Assembly (NCBI GenBank): GCA_004551905.1
Contig: SFPL01000102.1
Span: forward strand, 1 to 7,469
Length of the DNA: 7,469 nucleotides
Origin: Lentisphaeraceae bacterium
Lineage (GTDB): Bacteria > Verrucomicrobiota > Kiritimatiellia > RFP12 > UBA1067
Direction of reading: 5' to 3'
The stretch's first letter is position 1. The number at the start of each line of letters is the position of its first letter. This document shows positions 1-5,163 of the stretch, in pieces. Both the position numbers and the translations under genes were made by a program. Under the pieces are notes generated by a model. The model worked only from the letters and a program-made list of their open reading frames with translations, had not been told where the DNA came from and searched no databases.

Positions 1-50
1 AGCCTGCTCGAGACCTCCCTGTAGGGAGCCGACATTCTTTTTTTAATCAT
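1..50 (-). CDS. Possible 5' end of a leftward gene running off the window (weak)
   Basis: An ATG at 50-48 on the minus strand opens a frame that stays open to the window edge for 16 codons (MIKKRMSAPYREVSSR). It lies only 9 nt downstream of the -10 box at 60-65, so a transcript from that promoter would be almost leaderless and carry no Shine-Dalgarno for this ATG. A second in-frame ATG sits at 35-33 behind an A-rich stretch. An AGGGAGG Shine-Dalgarno-like sequence (minus strand, 14-20) could instead serve a start beyond the edge, although at least 13 nt would separate them. I do not recognise the peptide. The frame is too short to be judged as coding. Confidence 0.22.
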   Translation of the reverse strand, partial: MIKKRMSAPYREVSSR

Positions 51-59
51 AGGTCGCAT

Positions 60-88
60 ATTATAGAGACCTTTTCGGCAAAAGTCAA
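60..88 (-). promoter_or_regulatory. Near-consensus sigma70-type promoter directed left, off the window
   Basis: On the minus strand the sequence shows TTGACT (83-88, 5 of 6 to the -35 consensus), a 17-nt spacer, and TATAAT (60-65, 6 of 6). Transcription would start near 52-54 and run off the left edge. The promoter lies beyond the 3' end of the five-gene operon, so it probably drives a separate downstream gene or RNA. Its match to consensus is better than that of the operon promoter at the right end. Confidence 0.7.
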
Positions 89-111
89 GGGGGAATCTGC
101 AAAAAAGTCAA
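78..111. repeat. Paired AAAGTCAA direct repeats over the leftward promoter
   Basis: The octamer AAAGTCAA occurs at 81-88 and 104-111, with centres 23 bp apart (about two helical turns). Each copy is preceded by a GCAAAA-type run. The first copy contains the -35 box of the leftward promoter. The arrangement could be a tandem operator for a regulator, but it may be chance in AT-rich intergenic DNA. Confidence 0.4.
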
Positions 112-121
112 AATATGCGAG

Positions 122-157
122 ACAGGCCAGGATGGCGAGACGCCATCCCGGCCCTGT
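122..157. other. Strong intergenic hairpin, possible terminator or insulator
   Basis: Arms 125-137 and 141-153 (GGCCAGGATGGCG / CGCCATCCCGGCC) pair over 13 positions with one A-C mismatch and a 3-nt loop. The flanking ACAG and CTGT can extend the stem with a small bulge. On the minus strand a T-rich tract follows (T6 at 101-106), but it begins about 15 nt past the stem, too far for a classic intrinsic terminator. On the plus strand no T tract follows. It separates the operon end from the leftward promoter, so it may limit read-through or be a structured repeat. Confidence 0.5.
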
Positions 158-200
158 GGACAAAGGTCGCCTCCTACGGCCTACCTGTGCGAAGAATTAG

Positions 201-216
201 GGATTTGTAATCCGTG
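201..216 (+). repeat. Left copy of an inverted intergenic repeat, with dyad GGATT-TGT-AATCC
   Basis: Positions 203-216 (ATTTGTAATCCGTG) are repeated exactly in inverted orientation at 7330-7343 near the other end of the window. The left copy is also a perfect short dyad, GGATT-TGT-AATCC (201-213). Both copies are intergenic. A dispersed REP-like or MITE-like repeat is the likeliest explanation; a protein-binding site is possible. The wider interval 158-300 contains nothing else I recognise apart from purine-rich DNA. Confidence 0.5.
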
Positions 217-261
217 TCAAGGGGGTGCACCGAAAAATTTATGCAGGGTGAGAAGACAAAG

Positions 262-341
262 AGTGATCTACGCAAGGCGAGTTGAGAAAGTGCGAATAGA
301 TGAGAAGAGGAGAGACCAGTGATCTACATAAGGCGAGTTTA
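262..341 (+). repeat. 24-nt imperfect direct repeat (262-285 and 318-341), duplicated ORF start
   Basis: The two units begin AGTGATCTAC and continue AAGGCGAGTT, differing at 3 of 24 positions, with starts 56 bp apart. Each contains a GTG codon followed by codons for I-Y-(A/I)-R-R-V. The first unit opens a 19-codon frame from 263 that stops at TGA 320-322, which overlaps the GTG start (319-321) of the second unit as GTGA. The 56-bp period is not a multiple of three, so the two copies are in different frames. It looks like a small tandem duplication of a gene start. Confidence 0.6.
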
Positions 342-498
342 CAAGCTTCCTGAAAAGGCCCAGACTGTCTACGAGCGCAAGTCTGGCCCTGGGGAATACA
401 AGGCGTTCGCATACACCGACAGCGGAGTGTTGAGATGCAGGGTCGTGCTCCCCGAATTATCGGAGGCTGCGCGAATTATGCCAAAACGCCGCGCTTAA
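319..498 (+). CDS. Small hypothetical protein, 59 aa, convergent with the operon
   Basis: A GTG start at 319 opens a 59-codon frame ending at TAA 496-498. An AGAGGAG Shine-Dalgarno-like sequence lies 6 nt before the GTG. An in-frame stop at 301-303 excludes a longer protein. The product begins VIYIRRVYKLPEKAQTVYE (first residue read as Met) and ends ARIMPKRRA. It is rich in Lys, Arg, Glu and Tyr, has no membrane segment or signal peptide, and resembles no family I know. Codons such as ATA, AGG, AGA, CGA, TTA and TTG are common, unlike the GC-rich operon, which suggests a different origin or weak selection. It ends 2 nt before the end of the facing operon. It could be a real small gene, the remnant of one, or a chance frame; the ribosome-binding site favours the first. 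Confidence 0.45.
   Translation: MIYIRRVYKLPEKAQTVYERKSGPGEYKAFAYTDSGVLRCRVVLPELSEAARIMPKRRA
353..390 (-). terminator. Candidate intrinsic terminator of the operon
   Basis: On the minus strand, arms at 380-390 and 356-366 (AGGGCCAGACT / AGTCTGGGCCT) pair over 11 positions with one G-G mismatch around a 13-nt loop, and TTTT follows at once (353-356). It lies about 110 nt after the last stop codon. The short T run and large loop make it imperfect. It also overlaps the plus-strand small ORF, so part of the pairing could be coincidental. Confidence 0.4.
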
Positions 499-500
499 TA

Positions 501-2516
501 TCAAGCACGCCGCTCGCGCGCGGCGAGGGTCTCGAGGTCGGCGGGGGTGGGTAACGTGCCGAAGAGGTTGTAGTTCATCACCCAGCGCGAGGGATGGCGG
601 CGAATGATGCGCTCGAGGTCTCGGGTGACGCGCTGGGTGGCAGACCAGATATCCTTCGCCTCTTCGGGCGTGATGCAGTCCAGCAGCTCGCAGCGGTAGC
701 GTCCGTCTGCGAGCGGACGCGACCAGGCGACGAATATCGGCGTCTTGGTGCGGCTGGCGAAGAACGCCGGCGCGGCGGATACCGGCACCGGACTGCCGAA
801 AAACCTGACCCAGATGCCGCCGTCGTCCGGCGAGACGCGCTGGTCGACGAGGAGCCCGAGCGACTTGCCGGCGCGGATGCCGGCGAAGAGCGGACGGAAA
901 GCGCCGGCGGCGGGGACGATCTCCTGCCCCGCCGAGCGCCGCGCCCGCGCGAGCAGCGCGGTCATCGCCCGGGTGCCGATGTTCTTGGCGACAGACATCA
1001 TCGAATGTCCTTCGAGCTGCGCCAGCTGCGAGAGGATCTCCCAGCAGCCGATATGCCCCGACACCGTGATCGCCGGACGGCTCCCGCGCAGCTTCGCCAC
1101 GCACTCGGCGCTCATCTCGCCGGCCGCGCGCACGCGATCCGCGGCGCGGCGCGAGGTCCAAAACGCGTGGCCGACGGCGCGGGCCATGTTGCGGTAGGCG
1201 CCGCGCACAACCTTGCGCTCGCGCGGGGTCGGGTCGTACTTCGCTTTGGCGGCGTCGAAGAAAAAGGTGCCCTCGTTCCCCTTCGCGGTGCCGAGGACGA
1301 CGCGCAGGTTCGCGAGCGAGCGGCGGCGCCCCTTCCGGTCGAAGAGGTACATGAGACCGGCCGCGAAGTCGCAGAGCCGCTGCATCGTCCGCCGACCGAC
1401 GAAAGGCAAAGTGGCGAGGCCGATGCCGATGGCCAGCCACTCGAACGGCACCAGCAGCACCCGCTCTACCGCCTTCACGAGGCGGCGGCGGCGGGCGACG
1501 GCAACCATCGCGGCGCGGTTGAACCCGGCGCACGGGTAGTTGTCGGCGGGAATGCGCAGGGTGTCCTTCACCGCCGCCATGTCGCAGGAATTGACGAAGT
1601 CGTACCAGGGGACGAGCAGCTGCTCCCGCGGCGGCTTGAGCCCCACCTCGCGCATGGCGCGGTGGTAGAGGCCGCGGTAGGGGCGGTGCGACGGCTTCCA
1701 CGGCTTCTTCGGCCCCCAGAAGTGGAGAATCGCCGGGTTCACCGCCGCCTTCATGCATTCGCGCGGGGTGTTGCCGAGCCAGTACTTCGCGTTCAGCGGC
1801 CAGCGCGCGTAGCCCTTGAGGTTGCGGTCGTGGAAATTCCACCTCACCTCAAGCGGCTTCACCCGCCGCCAGTAGAGCGCGTTCCAGGCGTCCTGCTCTA
1901 TGCGGTCGGCGACGTTGTAGTGGGCGCGGTACCACTCGATGATCCGGTCCCAGGTGCGCTCGGCGCGGCAGGCCTCGGAGTTGAACACCAGAACGCCGGT
2001 GTTGAAGTAGCGCTCCGCCTCCGGCGGCAGGATGCCCTTCTCCCAGATCTCGCGGCCGGCGTTGTCGCCGAACTTGTCGTACTCGTAGGCGCAGGCGACG
2101 AGGAACGGCTCGCCGCCGTCCCCGGAGAGGTCGAGCTCGAAGAGCGGCGAGACGTCGGCGTTGAAGAGCATGTCGATGTCGAAGTGGATCACGTTGCCGG
2201 TCGCGTCGGGAATCAGCATCGGGGTAAAGACGGGCGTCCAGGTAAAGACATTCCAGCGCGAGCCGGGGCGCGGCGCGATGGCGTCCGCGTAGGGCTTGAG
2301 CGGCTGCTCGACGTCGACGTAGCGCAGCGTCGCGCCGGCGAAGCGGCCTACCAGCTCCGCCAGCTCCGCCTTGTGCGCGGCGGAGTGCCCGCCCCAGCCC
2401 TCGAACACGTTGACCCTGAGCGGATCCTTGCCGGCGTAGCGGGAGAGGAGCGACCACACCGCCGTCTTCAGGTAGGGGACGCCGCCGTCGTCGCAGCTGA
2501 AGGCAACGTCACGCAT
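501..2516 (-). CDS. Fusion: GT8-like glycosyltransferase + LpxL/HtrB-type lipid acyltransferase
   Basis: This 671-aa protein joins two enzymes. Residues 1-300 look like a GT8-type sugar transferase: DID at 113-115 (the DxD motif for metal and nucleotide-sugar), FNTGVLVFN at 171-179, EQDAWN at 207-212, and HFWGPKKPW at 265-273, the family's C-terminal H-x-x-G-x-K-K-P-W signature. Residues 337-671 look like an LpxL/HtrB lipid A late acyltransferase: a hydrophobic segment near 352-373, the catalytic H-x4-E (H488, E493), DQR at 558-560, FFG at 572-574, and a terminal HPSRWVMNYNLF stretch. About 335 aa is a normal LpxL length. No Shine-Dalgarno precedes M337, so the halves are probably translated as one chain. 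The likely role is adding a sugar and an acyl chain to an LPS or other envelope glycolipid at the inner membrane's cytoplasmic face; substrates are unknown. It is the last operon gene, and its ATG lies inside the preceding gene (8-nt overlap) with only a weak GAAGAA ribosome-binding site, so coupling is likely. Confidence 0.88.
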   Translation of the reverse strand: MRDVAFSCDDGGVPYLKTAVWSLLSRYAGKDPLRVNVFEGWGGHSAAHKAELAELVGRFAGATLRYVDVEQPLKPYADAIAPRPGSRWNVFTWTPVFTPMLIPDATGNVIHFDIDMLFNADVSPLFELDLSGDGGEPFLVACAYEYDKFGDNAGREIWEKGILPPEAERYFNTGVLVFNSEACRAERTWDRIIEWYRAHYNVADRIEQDAWNALYWRRVKPLEVRWNFHDRNLKGYARWPLNAKYWLGNTPRECMKAAVNPAILHFWGPKKPWKPSHRPYRGLYHRAMREVGLKPPREQLLVPWYDFVNSCDMAAVKDTLRIPADNYPCAGFNRAAMVAVARRRRLVKAVERVLLVPFEWLAIGIGLATLPFVGRRTMQRLCDFAAGLMYLFDRKGRRRSLANLRVVLGTAKGNEGTFFFDAAKAKYDPTPRERKVVRGAYRNMARAVGHAFWTSRRAADRVRAAGEMSAECVAKLRGSRPAITVSGHIGCWEILSQLAQLEGHSMMSVAKNIGTRAMTALLARARRSAGQEIVPAAGAFRPLFAGIRAGKSLGLLVDQRVSPDDGGIWVRFFGSPVPVSAAPAFFASRTKTPIFVAWSRPLADGRYRCELLDCITPEEAKDIWSATQRVTRDLERIIRRHPSRWVMNYNLFGTLPTPADLETLAARERRA

Positions 2517-3252
2517 GGTTCTTCGCCGCCCACACGGCCTGGCGGGCGACGCCGAGCATCAGCGCGGCGTCGTCCTTGGTCACCACCCCGCGCGAGAAGA
2601 CGCGCTGGAAGCCCTGCATGAAGTGGTCGGACTGCTCCTCCTTCATGAAGCCGATCTCCCGGAGCATGGCGGCCCAGTTCTTGTTCAGCTGCGCCTTCTG
2701 GGCCTGCGGGGCGGGCGGCGCCTTCTCGCGCGGCGGCACATAGCGGCCGGACGCGGCGAAGAGCTCGTAGCAGGTGAGAAGCACTGCCTGCGAGAGGTTG
2801 AGCGAAGTATATCCCTCGTCCACCGGAATCCGCACGAGGTGGGTGCACTGGGCGATCTCCTCGTTGAGAAGTCCCTTGTCCTCGCGGCCGAAGACGAGCG
2901 CGACGGGACCGGTGGCGGCGACGGAGAGGAGGTCGGAGGCGCAGTCGCGCGGCGCCTTGACGTGCTGGCGGTAGAGCCCTTCGCGCGCAGTGGTGCCGAC
3001 GACGGCGACGCAGTCAGCGACAGCCGCCTCAAGCGACGGGAACTCCTCGCGCGCGGCGAGGATGTCGGTCGCGTGCACGGCGAGGCGCTCGCCCTCCTCC
3101 CAGGAGTTCTGGAGGTTCGGCGCGGCGAGTCTCAGGTGCCTTATCCCCATGTTGGCCATGGCGCGGCAGCTGGAGCCGACGTTGCCGGTGTAGAGGGTGC
3201 CGACCAGCACCACCCGGATGTTGTCGAGGGGGTTTGCGGCCATGTCGCTCAC
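2509..3252 (-). CDS. trmJ: SpoU/TrmH-fold RNA 2'-O-methyltransferase, TrmJ type
   Basis: This 247-aa protein should transfer a methyl group from S-adenosylmethionine to a ribose 2'-OH; TrmJ modifies position 32 of tRNAs. Family motifs are in order: IRVVLVGTLYTGNVGSSCRAM at 12-32 (N24 and R30 in the motif 1 positions), VALVFGREDKGLLNEE at 117-132 (motif 2), and IPVDEGYTSLNLSQAV at 142-157 (motif 3, the SLNL part of the SAM-binding trefoil knot). Length equals that of E. coli TrmJ, and a 90-residue helical tail follows the knot as in that family. I chose GTG 3252 rather than ATG 3243 because GGGGAAG lies 5 nt upstream of the GTG and the GTGA overlaps the previous stop codon. The exact target (tRNA position 32, or another RNA) is inferred; a different SpoU paralogue cannot be excluded. 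Confidence 0.9.
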   Translation of the reverse strand: MSDMAANPLDNIRVVLVGTLYTGNVGSSCRAMANMGIRHLRLAAPNLQNSWEEGERLAVHATDILAAREEFPSLEAAVADCVAVVGTTAREGLYRQHVKAPRDCASDLLSVAATGPVALVFGREDKGLLNEEIAQCTHLVRIPVDEGYTSLNLSQAVLLTCYELFAASGRYVPPREKAPPAPQAQKAQLNKNWAAMLREIGFMKEEQSDHFMQGFQRVFSRGVVTKDDAALMLGVARQAVWAAKNHA

Positions 3253-3722
3253 CGCCACTTCCCCTTTGCGTCCTTCTTCATCTTGCGCCACTTGTCGTCG
3301 CCGGTGCGGTCCGACTTCGGCGCCTCGCAGAGGACTCCGTTGAAGACCAGGTTGTAGCCGCCGTCGGGACGGCGCTCGTAGAGCGACGAGGTGAAGCCGT
3401 TGGCGTGGAACATCCAGCGGCCGTTGTCCGTCCGGTACATGGTTCCAGACCGCTCGAAGTTCATGCATCGCCAGGCGACGAAGGAGTCGCCGTCGGGCAG
3501 CTCCACCTCCACGGCGAGGGTGGAATTGAACTCCATCTCCTGCTTGGTGAACGGATTGACGTAGGTGTTCGTGTGGGGCTTCTCGGCGCTGCCGTAGCCG
3601 ACCGTGACCACATTCCCGTCCTCGTCCGCGAAGATGCAGGTCTGGGCGATGTCGAAGCCGCGGCAGCCGCCGGCGGCCGCCAGCGCCAGCGCGACGAAGG
3701 CGATGGAGACGAACCTCAGCAT
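3249..3722 (-). CDS. Secreted protein or lipoprotein of unknown function, 157 aa
   Basis: The N-terminus has one Arg, a hydrophobic core (FVSIAFVALALAAA) and then AGGC, with Cys at residue 20. This resembles a lipoprotein signal peptide, although Ala rather than Leu at -3 makes the lipobox weak; cleavage by signal peptidase I is the alternative. The mature part (about 137 aa) is hydrophilic, contains several aromatic residues and three further cysteines (C29, C75, C138), and ends in a lysine-rich tail (KWRKMKKDAKGKWR). I recognise no domain. It probably sits in the periplasm or on an inner or outer membrane. Its ATG overlaps the end of gatB by 7 nt, and its stop overlaps the start of trmJ by 4 nt, so it is expressed with them. 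AAAGG lies 8 nt before the start codon. Confidence 0.8.
   Translation of the reverse strand: MLRFVSIAFVALALAAAGGCRGFDIAQTCIFADEDGNVVTVGYGSAEKPHTNTYVNPFTKQEMEFNSTLAVEVELPDGDSFVAWRCMNFERSGTMYRTDNGRWMFHANGFTSSLYERRPDGGYNLVFNGVLCEAPKSDRTGDDKWRKMKKDAKGKWR
3258..3264 (-). promoter_or_regulatory. Ribosome-binding site that fixes the GTG start of trmJ
   Basis: GGGGAAG on the minus strand ends 5 nt before GTG 3252 and 14 nt before ATG 3243. The spacing suits the GTG, which also overlaps the upstream gene's TGA as GTGA, the usual form of coupled starts. Confidence 0.6.
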
Positions 3723-5152
3723 TTCGCGAGCCTTTCGGCGACGAGCTTGCCGACGACCTTCGGGTCGGCCTTGCCCTTGGAGAGCTTCATCACCTGGCCG
3801 ACGAAGAAGCCTGCCGCCGCCTTCTTGCCGGCCTTGAAGTCGGCCACGCTCTTCGGGTTGGCGGCGATCGCCTGCTCGACGAACGCCTCCAGGGCAGAGG
3901 CGTCGCTCACCGCGCCGAGACCGCGCTCCTTCACGATCGCCTCCGGGTCGCCGCCCTTCTCGAAGATCTCCGGAAGAAGCTCCTTGAGCGTGGGGCCGTT
4001 GATCGTGCCCGCAGCGGCGAGGCGGACGAGCGCTGCGAGGTCGGCGGGCTTCATCGCGCACTCGCCGATCGCCTTGCCGCTCGCGTTCATCAGCGCCATC
4101 ACGTCGCCCATGAAAAGGTTGCAGAGCTGCTTGGCGAGCTTGCGGTCGAGTCCCTTCGCGGCGGCCTCGAACCAGTCGGCGTTCTCCTTGTGCTGGGAGA
4201 GCACCCCGGCGTCGTACTCGGCGATGCCGTACTCTTCCACCATCCGCGCGCGACGGCGCTCCGGCAGCTCGGGGAGAAGCGCGCGCCACTCCTCGACCTC
4301 GGCCTCGGAAAGCTCCACCGGCACCAGGTCCGGCTCCGGGAAATAGCGGTAGTCGTGGGCGTTCTCCTTCGAGCGCATGGAGGAGGTCTCCATCGCCTCC
4401 GGGTCCCAGCGGCGCGTCTCCTGCACGATCGGAATGGAGTGCGCCACGCATTCGCGCTGGCGCCTCGCCTCGTGCTCGAGCGCGGCGTGGATGCCGGAGA
4501 AGGAATTCATGTTCTTGATCTCGACCTTCGTCCCCAGCTCCTTCGCGCCCCTGGGGCGGATGGAGATGTTGACGTCGGAGCGCATGTTGCCCTCCTCGAG
4601 GTTGCAGTCGCTCACCCCCGCGTAGACCAGCATCTCGCGGAGCGCGGTGAGGTAGGCGATCGCGTCGTCGGCGGACTCCATGTCAGGCTCGGAGACGATC
4701 TCCATCAGGGGAGTTCCGCCGCGGTTGAAGTCGACGCCAGAGGTGGAGGCGTAGTGGTTGATCTTCGCCGCGTCCTCCTCAAGGTGGATGTGGTTGATGC
4801 GGATCAGCTTCCTGGTGCCGTCGGGGCGAGTGATCTCCACCCCGCCGCCGATGCAGAGGGGACTGCCGTTCTCGGAGATCTGGTAGTCCTTGGCCATGTC
4901 GGGGTAAAAGTAGTTCTTGCGGTCGAAGGTGGCGTGCGGGTTCACGCGGCAGCCAAGCATCAGGCCCGACATCACCGTGAGCTTCACCGCCTCGCGGTTC
5001 ATGACCGGAAGCGCGCCCGGGTAGCCGAGGCAGACGGGGCAGACGTTGGTGTTCGGCTCGCAGCCGGTCTTGAGCAGGCAGGAGCAAAACATCTTGGTCT
5101 TCGTCTTCAGCTGGACGTGTGTCTCGAGGCCGATGGTGCTTTCGTATTCCAT
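3716..5152 (-). CDS. gatB: Aspartyl/glutamyl-tRNA amidotransferase subunit B (GatB)
   Basis: This 478-aa protein is the tRNA-binding and kinase subunit of GatCAB, which turns Glu-tRNA(Gln) or Asp-tRNA(Asn) into Gln-tRNA or Asn-tRNA, using ATP and ammonia channelled from GatA. The match is full length. It opens with YESTIGLETHVQLKT (E10 and H12 in the active-site strand), then shows FCSC and CPVC at 22-25 and 38-41 (a CxC...CxxC pattern that could bind zinc), DRKNYFYPDMAKDYQIS at 77-93, HLEEDAAK at 123-130, and GTPLMEIVSEPDM at 146-158. The C-terminal YqeY-like tRNA-binding tail ends GQVMKLSKGKADPKVV. The start at ATG 5152 follows AAGGA by 7 nt and gives the family's usual N-terminus; the frame's extension upstream to 5851 only shadows the preceding gene. 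gatA and gatC are not in this window, so subunits are encoded elsewhere. Confidence 0.97.
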   Translation of the reverse strand: MEYESTIGLETHVQLKTKTKMFCSCLLKTGCEPNTNVCPVCLGYPGALPVMNREAVKLTVMSGLMLGCRVNPHATFDRKNYFYPDMAKDYQISENGSPLCIGGGVEITRPDGTRKLIRINHIHLEEDAAKINHYASTSGVDFNRGGTPLMEIVSEPDMESADDAIAYLTALREMLVYAGVSDCNLEEGNMRSDVNISIRPRGAKELGTKVEIKNMNSFSGIHAALEHEARRQRECVAHSIPIVQETRRWDPEAMETSSMRSKENAHDYRYFPEPDLVPVELSEAEVEEWRALLPELPERRRARMVEEYGIAEYDAGVLSQHKENADWFEAAAKGLDRKLAKQLCNLFMGDVMALMNASGKAIGECAMKPADLAALVRLAAAGTINGPTLKELLPEIFEKGGDPEAIVKERGLGAVSDASALEAFVEQAIAANPKSVADFKAGKKAAAGFFVGQVMKLSKGKADPKVVGKLVAERLAKC

Positions 5153-5163
5153 GCGCGGGTCCT

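Noticed and set aside
15..44. CTCCCT-GT-AGGGAG hairpin followed by T7, read as a plus-strand terminator
   Set aside because: The 6-bp stem is short, and 9 nt separate it from the T run. On the other strand the same bases look like a leader with a Shine-Dalgarno and an A-rich start, so no firm call is possible.
205..243. Possible plus-strand promoter for the small ORF (GTGTCA, 18 nt, TTTATG)
   Set aside because: Both boxes match the consensus poorly; too weak to list as a feature.
594..2621. Long plus-strand open frame (675 codons) opposite the glycosyltransferase/acyltransferase gene
   Set aside because: Its product is arginine-rich, low-complexity and unlike any protein family. It is the antisense shadow of a gene with clear motifs.
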